Source: an uncultured euryarchaeote (GTDB lineage: Archaea; Thermoplasmatota; Poseidoniia; Poseidoniales; Poseidoniaceae). Taken from it: a stretch of DNA of 12,758 nucleotides. Below the pieces are notes generated by a model, which did not search any database, was not told where the DNA came from, and saw nothing but the letters and a program-made list of their open reading frames with translations. Positions within the stretch are counted from its first letter, which is position 1. Each line of letters starts with the position of its first letter. Location: contig CALCOP010000203.1 in the NCBI GenBank assembly GCA_937897365.1, positions 1-12,758 of the forward strand, in the 5' to 3' direction. A program made the position numbers and the translations under genes. Positions 1 through 6,425 of the stretch are shown here, one piece after another.

Positions 1-525
1 CAACATCTTCTCAAGGCCGTCGTGACGTTGCAGAAGCGCTTTACTTCGCTGTCGAATTGCTTCAGGTGCTTCAATAACGACCTCGAGTTCAGGTAGTCGT
101 TCTTCACGACGCCATTTACTTGTTCGGATATTTGTTTTCGACCACCACTGGTGTTCATGTTCGCTCTTTTCATTTGCGTCGTCCATTTGGAATTGTGCCT
201 CAGAATAAAGGCTTAGCATGTTTGTGATCTCAAGCGATGGCAGTTCGTGGATGGCAAGTAACGCATCGAGAAGGGCTGCATCGTTTTCAATATCCAACAA
301 CGCTTCCAGCGACATAGAAATTGCATCAGCCTCATGCAAAGCAAACATGGGTTTTCCTTCAAGGAAAGCAATGTGGCCTATCCGAGGCATTTGCTCTTTT
401 GGACGACGTTCAATCCGAATGTATCCAGATGTCCCTAACCTTGCCATGTCCGTCGATAAGAGCCTCAACGATTCGGGACCGCCGCGACGAACTTCGGTCA
501 CATCTCCCTGCGGTAGTTCTACCAT
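1..525 (-). CDS. Hypothetical protein, N-terminal part, 3' end beyond window edge
   Basis: This leftward reading frame opens at an ATG at 525 and stays open for 175 codons to the left edge, so the C-terminus is missing. The start is supported by GGGGTGAG (531-538) five bases upstream. Residues about 1-110 look like a compact alpha/beta domain containing the stretches SGYIRIERRP, GHIAFLEGKPMFALHEA and a following helical region. This pattern (a strand, then G-x-I-x-F-x-x-G-x-P-x-x-A) recalls the PATAN/DUF4388 and DUF2226 type regulatory domains, but the match is by eye only. After residue about 115 comes a charged, His- and Trp-containing linker and then a basic helix (IRQRSKALLQRH). No catalytic motif is visible in the part present. 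It is divergent from the 584/688 gene pair. An opposite-strand frame covers 218-525 but lacks comparable domain-like character. The frame is very likely real, and its function is unknown. Confidence 0.72.
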   Translation of the reverse strand, partial: MVELPQGDVTEVRRGGPESLRLLSTDMARLGTSGYIRIERRPKEQMPRIGHIAFLEGKPMFALHEADAISMSLEALLDIENDAALLDALLAIHELPSLEITNMLSLYSEAQFQMDDANEKSEHEHQWWSKTNIRTSKWRREERLPELEVVIEAPEAIRQRSKALLQRHDGLEKML

Positions 526-531
526 TTCGCC

Positions 532-548
532 TCACCCCTTCGGGGTGA
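532..548. repeat. Perfect 7-bp inverted repeat at divergent gene junction, overlapping an SD site
   Basis: TCACCCC-TTC-GGGGTGA is a perfect 7-bp inverted repeat with a 3-base spacer. In the leftward transcript the right arm supplies the GGGGTGA Shine-Dalgarno sequence of the gene starting at 525, and the left arm would pair with it completely, closing a GAA loop. Folding would hide the ribosome-binding site, so the element could act as a translational switch if it is transcribed. As DNA it could instead be a symmetric protein-binding site between the divergent genes. The structure is seen directly and its role is inferred. Confidence 0.6.
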
Positions 549-568
549 TGCTTACGGGACACTTCTTG

Positions 569-575
569 AAAGGTG
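569..575 (+). promoter_or_regulatory. Shine-Dalgarno site (AAAGGTG) for the small ORF at 584
   Basis: AAAGGTG lies eight bases before the ATG at 584 and matches the GGTG core seen before other genes in the window. It favours 584 over the upstream in-frame ATG at 548, where GGGGTG directly abuts the start codon and leaves no spacing. Confidence 0.45.
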
Positions 576-583
576 CGGCTCGA

Positions 584-685
584 ATGAATCGAGAAGAGGT
601 GTTTCGAAGGTCCATTGAAGAAGCCGTCTGCGAATTGCTCTGTCTGTTAAACCGTGAAGTTCAAAGACGACCAATCGATGGTTAA
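584..685 (+). CDS. Possible small protein (33 aa), unknown function
   Basis: A 33-codon frame begins MNREEVFRRSIEEAVCELLC and ends PIDG, with its TAA only two bases before the ATG of the membrane protein at 688. It has a well-spaced Shine-Dalgarno site, favours CGA, GAA and ATT codons like its neighbours, and reads as one amphipathic, highly charged helix with two cysteines. The frame is open further upstream (to 218), but that part overlaps the leftward gene and looks like antisense shadow. If real, it is a micro-protein translated just ahead of the membrane protein and possibly coupled to it. It could also be only a leader. I do not recognise a family. Confidence 0.42.
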   Translation: MNREEVFRRSIEEAVCELLCLLNREVQRRPIDG

Positions 686-687
686 TT

Positions 688-1344
688 ATGGCCGAAGAGC
701 GAAGTGAATTATCGGTTGAAATGCGCCGATTCATTTCTCTTGAAATTGCTCGTCCTTTTGTTTACCGTTTTGTTTTGACACTACTTTTCTTTGAAGCCTT
801 CGTTATCGTTTTCATTTGGTTTCTTCTCACAATTGAAACCAGTTTTTCCTTACTGCTTTTTCCGCTGGTCGTTGCTGCCGGTATTCTTGGTGGATTATTT
901 ATTTACCAAAAATCACCACTGCTTCGCGTTCCTTTAGCAGTGAATTTGAATCACCCCTTTATGGGTGATCTCGAACTGGGGCAAGCTGTCGTCATGGTCC
1001 AATTCTCTGATGGTTTATGGGCCGACGTGGGAGAGGGTCGAGTGCGATTGACCGTAGATGAATTGATGGGTGGTTCCCTTCTTATTCGAGATGATGACAC
1101 TTATGCAGTGATTGGTCATTTCAGCCATCTGCCGCAGACTCATCCTGCGCTCAAAAGATATGTGATTTTAATCAATCAAGCCATTGCATTGCGTGATGCA
1201 GTCAATGGCGATAAGGATTCGATTGAGTCAGCACGTGAGAGGGAAAACAATGACTCAGGTCTCCTTGAACGTTCTTGGTTTGAAGATGAGCAATCCATCG
1301 AAATTGAACCTGAAGGGATTTTTAGCAAATTTCGCCGGGAATAA
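688..1344 (+). CDS. Hypothetical membrane protein with two N-terminal TM helices
   Basis: This 218-residue protein has a charged N-terminus, two adjacent hydrophobic helices (about residues 28-49 and 53-73) and a soluble, acidic C-terminal region of about 145 residues. The hairpin layout suggests that both termini lie on the same side of the membrane, probably the cytoplasm. Around residues 84-125 a beta-rich stretch (VNLNHPFMGDLELGQAVVMV, then GRVRLTVDELMGGSLL) could be a small barrel. The C-terminal 50 residues are rich in Glu, Asp and Ser and probably disordered. The ATG lies two bases after the stop of the small ORF at 584-685, with only a weak Shine-Dalgarno match (GATGG), which fits translational coupling. 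The next gene (1402) is also a membrane protein with an acidic tail. No known family is recognised. Confidence 0.78.
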   Translation: MAEERSELSVEMRRFISLEIARPFVYRFVLTLLFFEAFVIVFIWFLLTIETSFSLLLFPLVVAAGILGGLFIYQKSPLLRVPLAVNLNHPFMGDLELGQAVVMVQFSDGLWADVGEGRVRLTVDELMGGSLLIRDDDTYAVIGHFSHLPQTHPALKRYVILINQAIALRDAVNGDKDSIESARERENNDSGLLERSWFEDEQSIEIEPEGIFSKFRRE

Positions 1345-1358
1345 GGCTCTGCTGGGAA

Positions 1359-1365
1359 TTTAAAT
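1359..1365 (+). promoter_or_regulatory. TATA-like element (TTTAAAT) before the 1402 gene
   Basis: TTTAAAT lies in the 57-base gap between two rightward genes. An archaeal TATA box here would place transcription start near 1388, leaving a leader of roughly a dozen bases before the GTG at 1402. That geometry is plausible for a short-leader archaeal mRNA. The motif is short and AT-rich by nature, so the call is tentative. Confidence 0.3.
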
Positions 1366-1401
1366 CCTTTACATTGAAAGGCTGAACCGCCACCGCAGAC
1401 T

Positions 1402-2013
1402 GTGGAAACTCCGACTCGGTGGCATGGCAGACTTGACGCTCTTGGCTCAAAAGAGCGGGAGAAGTTGTTAGGCACTTCACTTTCTCGACGTTTTACACAA
1501 CTGCCTCTTTGGCTTTCTCATCCGTCGAATATCGCTGCATTTTACGGATTTTTGATCTCGCTGGCACTCCTTCTCCCTTACAGATTTGGTCGTGAATCTG
1601 CAAGTTGGTTTACCAATTGGATTTTTCATTCTGCACTGATAATGGCTGCCTGCTTGCTTCTTGGAATGCTTTCTTTGATTATAGTGAGTCTTTCAAAGCG
1701 TTTTCCAGTCACTCCACCTCGATATATCCTCTATCCTATGCCGTTTGTCGGATTTGGTTTACTGGCCATTTCTCAGACAGAAATATTGAGTTTCCCCCCG
1801 AGTCTAATTTGGCTACTTTTGCTATTACCTGGACCGATGTATGTCCATCTCTCCTGGGCTCCACGTTGGCGATTATTGTGCCAACTTGAGGATGGAGTGA
1901 ATCCTTTTGAAGCAATGGACATGTCATTTGTTGACGAATCAACTGCGATAGAAGAAATTACTGATGGGGATGAGGAGTTACTCTCCGTAGTCAATGACCT
2001 TGAATCAGAATAA
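1402..2013 (+). CDS. Hypothetical four-helix membrane protein, GTG start
   Basis: This 203-residue protein begins at GTG 1402. An in-frame stop at 1375-1377 prevents a much longer form, and the next in-frame ATG is internal to a membrane helix, so GTG is the best available start although no strong Shine-Dalgarno site precedes it. A basic N-terminal segment is followed by four hydrophobic helices at about residues 43-62, 70-97, 108-127 and 131-152, then a strongly acidic cytoplasmic-type tail (residues 160-203). It resembles its upstream neighbour in having an acidic C-terminus, but no sequence homology between them is evident. The TAA stop is immediately followed by the stop codon of the convergent kbl gene. 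Family and function are unknown. Confidence 0.75.
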   Translation: METPTRWHGRLDALGSKEREKLLGTSLSRRFTQLPLWLSHPSNIAAFYGFLISLALLLPYRFGRESASWFTNWIFHSALIMAACLLLGMLSLIIVSLSKRFPVTPPRYILYPMPFVGFGLLAISQTEILSFPPSLIWLLLLLPGPMYVHLSWAPRWRLLCQLEDGVNPFEAMDMSFVDESTAIEEITDGDEELLSVVNDLESE

Positions 2014-3195
2014 TTAGACTAAACCGAGTTTCGGTCCAACCTTTTCAAACAACCGTAGAACTTCATCCAAATCATTTCGCTCGAGTCCTGCTGACATTTG
2101 TGTTCGTATTCGTGCCTTGTCCCGTGCGACCATTGGGAACACGATCGCACCTGCCATCACGCCTTCATCGCCGAGGGCTTTGGTCATTGCTTTGGCTACG
2201 CTTGAGTCTCCACACATTACCGGAATAATCGGGGTAACTGAGTCCCCTGTATCAAATCCGAGTGATTGTAATTCTTTGCGGAAGTAATTGGTGTTCTCCC
2301 ATAGTCGGGCATGGTGTTCTGGCTCATCCATCAAGACTTCAATCGCTGCTTTTTGAGCAGCAGCAACGCCGGGTGGTTGTGAGCCTGATAGTAGCCATGA
2401 GCGGGAGTGATTGAGTGCGTGGTTCCGTGTCATTTCACTTCCTGCGAGGATTCCCCCCTGAACGCCGAGAGCCTTCGAGAAGGAACCTGTTTCAAAATCC
2501 ACTTTGCCTTGGAGCTTGAAATGGTCGACAATTCCAGCACCGGTCTCACCAAGAACACCTTCGCCGTGACAATCGTCAACATAGACCATAGCGCCGTATT
2601 CTTCGGCTAACTGGGTGACTTCATCAAGTGGTGCGATATCGCCATCCATCGAAAATACACCATCAGTAATTATCAATTTTCGACCTGCACCTTCATGCGC
2701 CTTGAGAACCGCTTCCAATTCACCCATGTCATTGTGTGCATATACACCACGGCTTGCTTTGGTTAGGCGAACCCCGTCGATGATCGAACCATGATTGAGT
2801 GCGTCGCTAATAATCACATCTTGCGGGCCAGTAACAAGCGCGGGAATGAGTCCTACATTGACTGTGTAGCCGGCAGAATAAATCAGCGATGCTTCAACGC
2901 CTTTGAACTCTGCAACCTTTTTTTCTGCTTCAAGATGAATGTCCATCGTTCCTGCAATTGCACGAACACTTCCACTGCCCGCTCCATACTTCACGGTAGC
3001 ATCGAGCATGGCTTGTTTGACTTTTGGATGTGTTGTGAGGTTGAGATAATTGTTCGCAGAAAGCATGATTGTAGGCTTTCCATCCATGTGGCATCTTGGC
3101 TGATTTGGACTTTCTAAGGTTGGAGGTTCCCACAACAGTGACTTTTCTGAAAGTTCATCAAATCGAGTTTTCATCCATGACATATCTCCTGGCAT
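2014..3195 (-). CDS. kbl: Alpha-oxoamine synthase family PLP enzyme, probably glycine C-acetyltransferase
   Basis: The family joins an acyl-CoA to an amino acid with loss of CoA. Kbl forms 2-amino-3-ketobutyrate from glycine and acetyl-CoA, or runs in reverse in threonine breakdown. The 393-residue length matches Kbl (about 398 in E. coli). Visible fold-type-I features are YGAGSGSVRAIAGT (70-83), DALNHGSIIDG (131-141), the PLP-contacting DDCH (207-210), TGSFSKALG (236-244) with the Schiff-base Lys at 241, and the C-terminal ARIRTQMSAG (361-370). Cys at 209 replaces the Ala or Ser usual in D-D-A/S-H. The ATG at 3195 is supported by GAGGGG five bases upstream. No threonine dehydrogenase lies nearby. 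Other family members, such as 8-amino-7-oxononanoate synthase, cannot be fully excluded by eye, but no biotin genes are present. Confidence 0.82.
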   Translation of the reverse strand: MPGDMSWMKTRFDELSEKSLLWEPPTLESPNQPRCHMDGKPTIMLSANNYLNLTTHPKVKQAMLDATVKYGAGSGSVRAIAGTMDIHLEAEKKVAEFKGVEASLIYSAGYTVNVGLIPALVTGPQDVIISDALNHGSIIDGVRLTKASRGVYAHNDMGELEAVLKAHEGAGRKLIITDGVFSMDGDIAPLDEVTQLAEEYGAMVYVDDCHGEGVLGETGAGIVDHFKLQGKVDFETGSFSKALGVQGGILAGSEMTRNHALNHSRSWLLSGSQPPGVAAAQKAAIEVLMDEPEHHARLWENTNYFRKELQSLGFDTGDSVTPIIPVMCGDSSVAKAMTKALGDEGVMAGAIVFPMVARDKARIRTQMSAGLERNDLDEVLRLFEKVGPKLGLV

Positions 3196-3309
3196 CGGTT
3201 CCCCTCGGAGTTATGCACTGCTTCACCATTCAAGTTCCTTTGGGCTTGAGAGGATGAAACCATTCACGTCCATACATGCACTCAAAAAGGGGATGTTGTT
3301 GGGCGTGTC
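3196..3309. promoter_or_regulatory. Divergent intergenic region between kbl and ribK
   Basis: This 114-base gap separates two divergent genes and must contain both promoters. For ribK, CATACATG (3271-3278) is a weak TATA-like candidate that would place transcription start near 3300 and make the mRNA nearly leaderless. For kbl, the reverse complement of TTATGCAC (3215-3222) lies roughly 25 bases before the ATG. Neither match is strong. The ribK frame is also open upstream into this region without a good alternative start codon. Confidence 0.35.
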
Positions 3310-3777
3310 ATGCGTCTGACAGGAACGGTGAGCAGTGGCCTTGGTCGAGCACACATATTCATGGCACAACCTCATTACCAAGAGCAATTCAAAGCATTAC
3401 TCGGTGGTACCGCATGGCCTGGTACTCTTAATCTTACCATTGAAGGGGATGATTTAGTGAATTATATCGCCTTACGTAAAGAGTCAGGCATCGATACATT
3501 AGACGCTTCTGATGAGGATCGCTCTGCAGCATCACAAGTCGATGTTTCAATGCATGAACTACATCGAATTCGTGGTTTCTTGCGCGATGGGGTTTCCTTC
3601 GGTGGTGCGACCGCTTTTTCTGCATCTCTTGAATTTGAAGGAAATTCTACAGAGTGTGCGATACTTATTCCAGACCTCACTCGCCATACCGATGTTGTTG
3701 AAATTATTGCTTGTCATTTCCTCAGAGACAAACTTTCACTCAATGATGATGATGTTGTTCAGATTCACGTCAATTGA
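3310..3777 (+). CDS. ribK: CTP-dependent riboflavin kinase (archaeal, DUF120)
   Basis: It makes FMN from riboflavin in the cytoplasm, using CTP rather than ATP (EC 2.7.1.161), an enzyme type typical of archaea. The 155-residue protein shows the family pattern in order: a glycine-rich first strand (GTVSSGLGRAHIF, residues 5-17), YQEQF (23-27), the hallmark PGTLNL (37-42) whose Thr and Asn bind magnesium in the characterised family member, a middle strand SFGGATAF (96-103), CAILIPDLTRH (116-126), and the C-terminal VVEIIACHFLRDKL followed by DDVVQIHV. It is about 20 residues longer than the M. jannaschii enzyme. The extra, acidic segment lies at about 50-85 between PGTLNL and the next conserved strand. 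The N-terminal helix-turn-helix found in some archaeal RbkR proteins is absent. The stop overlaps the stop of convergent truA. Confidence 0.93.
   Translation: MRLTGTVSSGLGRAHIFMAQPHYQEQFKALLGGTAWPGTLNLTIEGDDLVNYIALRKESGIDTLDASDEDRSAASQVDVSMHELHRIRGFLRDGVSFGGATAFSASLEFEGNSTECAILIPDLTRHTDVVEIIACHFLRDKLSLNDDDVVQIHVN
3770..3777. other. Overlapping convergent stop codons in an 8-bp palindrome
   Basis: TCAATTGA is a perfect palindrome that contains the TGA stop of ribK (3775-3777) on the plus strand and the TGA stop of truA (3770-3772) on the minus strand. The two genes therefore overlap tail to tail by eight bases, leaving no separate terminator region. Each transcript must end inside, or antisense to, the other gene. 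Confidence 0.85.
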
Positions 3778-4690
3778 CCTTTCGATGTCGCACCACAGGC
3801 AGTTCTCCGAGTTCAGCCCATTCTTGGTAAAGGAGATTCTTCAATTCATGTCGGGCACCTTCTCTCCACCGCTTTCTCATCGTTCTCTCAACTGCAGGAC
3901 CCGAAGGAGGAGCTGAAAGACCGGTTCTTTCCTCTTCATTCACTGGCAAAGGCATCAAATCCCAATCAACACCCCAAAGTATGAGCCAATCGGGTGGCGC
4001 AACTCCAAAATCATACTCTTCTTCAGGATGGTCAAGAGCACGTTGAACTTCATCAGGAGTGAGTTCACCAATCGACATTCGGTGCAGAGCCATTGCCGTT
4101 CTACGAACTTGATTCCACAAAAACGCTTCACCCTTAATCTCGAAACCTATTGTTCGCCCATGAACGATCCAAGGCGTGCATGAATGAATCGTGCGCATTG
4201 GATTTTTCCCTTCTTCAAGTCGTGCAAAATTCGTTGCATTGTATGTGCCTTCAAACATTTTCAACCATGCTGTAAACTGTTCTCCAGGATATTTCCAAAA
4301 CTCGAGTCCTTCAAGCCTGTAACGATATGTTCGGAAATTTGCCAGTCGTGGATTCCATTCCTCATCTACTTCGCGAACGTCAAGAAATGCGATGTCATTT
4401 GGTAATCGGTCATCCAATGCCCGAATCATTTTCCGTGGTGTGAGGGCATTCCACAATTCTCTGTTAATGTGGACTGTTCCACCGTTGAGCCGGACATGTA
4501 CTCCCGCATCAGTTCGACTGGAGAGAACGAGGTTATGTTCACTTAAAGGATTTTCAAGCCACTTTAGGCTTTGAAAAACTCGAATCAATTCACCTTGTAC
4601 AGTTTTGACATCTGGTTGAATCTGACTGCCGTGATATGCATCACCGAGATAGCCAATACGGAAACCGAGACGAACGCTCTGGTCCGTCAT
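3770..4690 (-). CDS. truA: tRNA pseudouridine(38-40) synthase TruA
   Basis: It converts uridines 38-40 of the tRNA anticodon stem to pseudouridine (EC 5.4.99.12). The signature SSRTDAGVHV (57-66) carries the catalytic Asp at residue 61. Downstream come FRTYRYRL (119-126), GEAFLWNQVRR (187-197), corresponding to the family's G-x-x-F-L-x-x-x-V-R, and APPDWLIL (231-238). The protein has 306 residues against about 250-270 in bacteria. The additional length lies in a basic C-terminal tail (about 265-306, with RKRWREGARHELKNLLYQEW), which might aid RNA binding. The start at 4690 has an excellent site, GAGGTGA, embedded in the end of the upstream TPR-like gene whose stop is nine bases away, so the two are probably co-transcribed and coupled. 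Confidence 0.93.
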   Translation of the reverse strand: MTDQSVRLGFRIGYLGDAYHGSQIQPDVKTVQGELIRVFQSLKWLENPLSEHNLVLSSRTDAGVHVRLNGGTVHINRELWNALTPRKMIRALDDRLPNDIAFLDVREVDEEWNPRLANFRTYRYRLEGLEFWKYPGEQFTAWLKMFEGTYNATNFARLEEGKNPMRTIHSCTPWIVHGRTIGFEIKGEAFLWNQVRRTAMALHRMSIGELTPDEVQRALDHPEEEYDFGVAPPDWLILWGVDWDLMPLPVNEEERTGLSAPPSGPAVERTMRKRWREGARHELKNLLYQEWAELGELPVVRHRKVN

Positions 4691-4699
4691 GGATTCACC

Positions 4700-5221
4700 T
4701 CAATCTTCACGTTGAAGCAGTTCAATAGCATCTTCAGGTGAGTATCCAAGTCCGCCGATAGACCAAATGAGTGCTTGCTTGAGCCAAGGCTGAACCATCG
4801 GGTTTTGCTTCGTTGGGTCCATTACCTCAATAGCATCGACAATATTTCGGCTGGCGGTGAAGAGGACTTCATCAACTGGAATGTCCTCAAGTTCAAGTCG
4901 TCGTGCATAACGTTGGAATTCTTTCACTGCAACGGGAATTCGTCGGCATTCAAGAGCAAACGTGGCGAAGTCACCAATGTATTCCATGTTCTCTTCATCG
5001 AGTTGCATTGCTTTTTTGTACGCCATCATAATTTTCCCACCTGGAATGACGTCCTCTTGAGCATCAGCATTTTTCATGTTGGCAAACTCAGCAAACATGT
5101 GGTGAACTTCAGCATTTGTCTTGTGAGAACTCATCAAATCATCGAGTTCAGTAATAGCTCCGTCAAGGTCGCCGTTACGAAGTTTTTCAATTGGTCCTTG
5201 GAGTACGTTGTTATCGCTCAT
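4700..5221 (-). CDS. TPR-like helical repeat protein, unknown role
   Basis: This 173-residue soluble, acidic protein is predicted to be all helical. The segments about 8-35 (PIEKLRNGDLDGAITELDDL), 62-77 (GKIMMAYKKAMQLDEEN) and 80-111 (YIGDFATFALECRRIPVAVK, then EFQRYARRL) have the helix-turn-helix spacing and small/large residue pattern of tetratricopeptide repeats, suggesting a protein-protein adaptor. No signal peptide or membrane segment is present. The ATG at 5221 follows GAGG by seven bases. It lies nine bases upstream of truA and 67 bases downstream of the PH-domain membrane protein, so the three may share a transcript. No partner can be deduced. Confidence 0.78.
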   Translation of the reverse strand: MSDNNVLQGPIEKLRNGDLDGAITELDDLMSSHKTNAEVHHMFAEFANMKNADAQEDVIPGGKIMMAYKKAMQLDEENMEYIGDFATFALECRRIPVAVKEFQRYARRLELEDIPVDEVLFTASRNIVDAIEVMDPTKQNPMVQPWLKQALIWSIGGLGYSPEDAIELLQRED

Positions 5222-5288
5222 AATATTGCCTCAATTTCTACGCGGTCGTATTCAGTTTTTCAAACACTCGCTAAAGTGCTTTTGTAAA

Positions 5289-6332
5289 TCAGTCTTCGTC
5301 GCCAGCAGCAACGATGGTGTCCTTCAAATCTCTGAGAAGATTGGATTGACTGTGATCTTTGTGCTTTTCGTTGAGAAGTGCTTTGGCGTTTTCCCAGTTT
5401 CGAATGTTATACATGCAGTGCTTGGGGTCAGCACGGACTGTTCGAATGGTTCGTTGGTAGGTGAGTAAACCAATGACGGAGCGCAGTATTCCTTTGCCCG
5501 CTTTTTCAGCAGTAGAATCGCCTTCTTTCTCTGTAGTTCCTGGAATGGCTCCAGCGATACCTGGGCCCGTGTTTTCCTCTACAATACCAACTCCAGAATC
5601 GGTCAGTATCGTTACTGTTGCGAATCCTAAGAGGGTTCCGACAGGGGTTCGTTCAACCATAACTTCGGAAATGCGATCGAAGAGAATTCTTCGGTGTGAG
5701 CGAGAGAGCAGGAAACTGTGTTCAAAAATAACAGCATCTGAAGTAACGGCATAGTGGAAACTTCGCTGATAATAGAACGTTAAAGCCATGTAGATTCCTA
5801 CATAGCCCAGACCGAATATGACGTAGTTGTAATTGTCAAGAGGGATGAAATCTCCGATTGGTTCTTCCAAGAAGAGGTCGGTAATCCAGAACAAAATATC
5901 ATCGAGTTGAATCACAACTGGGGTGAGTGTGATGATTAACAGTCCGATGGTAACCCATCGTCCAGATGTTGAAACATTGACTAAGCGATTCATCCATGTG
6001 ATGAAAAGCATGACAAAGACAAATCCGAAAGGCCATTCTTCGCCACCGGTTACATCGATTATCGTTAATGCAATCTTCATGAAGCCACTTGATTCTTCTG
6101 ACGTGAGTTGGTGCGCATTGTCGAAAATAAAGTGGACGGCAAGGACCAACAAACCAAGTAAATACATACCTAAAAAGGCAAAACCGCTCGGTCTTTTAGT
6201 GAGTAATACTTCCTCTCCGCTGATCAATCGAAATGTCTTTGCCAAGCGTGCCTGCTCTGCTTCTTTTTTAGCTTCATCAGTGGTTTGGATGTCGGTTTTC
6301 GTTTCGCCTGCGGCATCGGATTCTTCGCTCAT
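5289..6332 (-). CDS. Membrane protein with bacterial PH-like (bPH2/DUF304) domain
   Basis: This 347-residue protein begins with an acidic, Lys/Glu/Ala-rich cytoplasmic stretch (1-32). Four hydrophobic helices follow at about 51-70, 101-117, 127-143 and 168-187. The region after the last helix has the order typical of bPH2 (DUF304) domains: YAVTSDAVIFEHSFLLSRSH (194-213), then ILFDRISEVMVERTPVGTLLG (216-236) and a strand ATVTILTDSG (238-247). A Gly/Glu-rich insertion (about 250-280) interrupts the domain before RTIRTVRADP (294-303). bPH2 domains are common in membrane proteins of unknown role in bacteria and archaea. A start at 6332 is supported by GAGGAGAG just upstream. No enzymatic motif is present. 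Confidence 0.8.
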   Translation of the reverse strand: MSEESDAAGETKTDIQTTDEAKKEAEQARLAKTFRLISGEEVLLTKRPSGFAFLGMYLLGLLVLAVHFIFDNAHQLTSEESSGFMKIALTIIDVTGGEEWPFGFVFVMLFITWMNRLVNVSTSGRWVTIGLLIITLTPVVIQLDDILFWITDLFLEEPIGDFIPLDNYNYVIFGLGYVGIYMALTFYYQRSFHYAVTSDAVIFEHSFLLSRSHRRILFDRISEVMVERTPVGTLLGFATVTILTDSGVGIVEENTGPGIAGAIPGTTEKEGDSTAEKAGKGILRSVIGLLTYQRTIRTVRADPKHCMYNIRNWENAKALLNEKHKDHSQSNLLRDLKDTIVAAGDED

Positions 6333-6370
6333 TGCAATCTCTCCTCTTTCTTGTCTACCACTCCACGCAC

Positions 6371-6379
6371 ATAATACCT
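6371..6379 (-). promoter_or_regulatory. TATA-like element before the PH-domain gene
   Basis: On the minus strand, AAGGTATTATG spans this position in the 93-base gap between the AttH-like gene and the PH-domain gene. A transcription start about 25 bases downstream would give a short leader carrying GAGGAGAG before the ATG at 6332. A second AT-rich element (minus-strand CATTTAAG, 6395-6402) is an alternative. The gap implies that the PH/TPR/truA genes have their own promoter, apart from the ABC operon. Confidence 0.3.
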
Positions 6380-6425
6380 TGCCCTTCGCATCATCTTAAA
6401 TGAGGGCGAAATAACAGGCTTTGCA

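Noticed and set aside
218..580. Rightward open frame continuing upstream of the small ORF at 584
   Set aside because: It lies opposite the leftward gene starting at 525, which has a better ribosome-binding site and domain-like sequence. The rightward translation is Ser/Arg-rich and shadow-like.
552..734. Leftward 60-codon frame upstream of the left-edge gene
   Set aside because: It overlaps the small ORF and the start of the 688 membrane protein, has no good ribosome-binding site, and its translation has no domain-like or conserved character.
2407..2800. Two near-identical ATTGAGTGCGT stretches about 390 bases apart
   Set aside because: Both fall in kbl and encode the same short Ala-Leu-Asn-His motif (DALNH and HALNH), so coincidence of codon use explains them.
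3512..3916. Rightward 134-codon frame across the ribK/truA junction
   Set aside because: It is out of frame with ribK and antisense to truA, both of which are firmly identified enzymes.
5263..5280. Weak hairpin (CACT-N6-AGTG) in the gap between the PH-domain and TPR-like genes
   Set aside because: The stem is only four perfect base pairs, with no T-run after it on the minus strand. It is not a convincing terminator or regulator.
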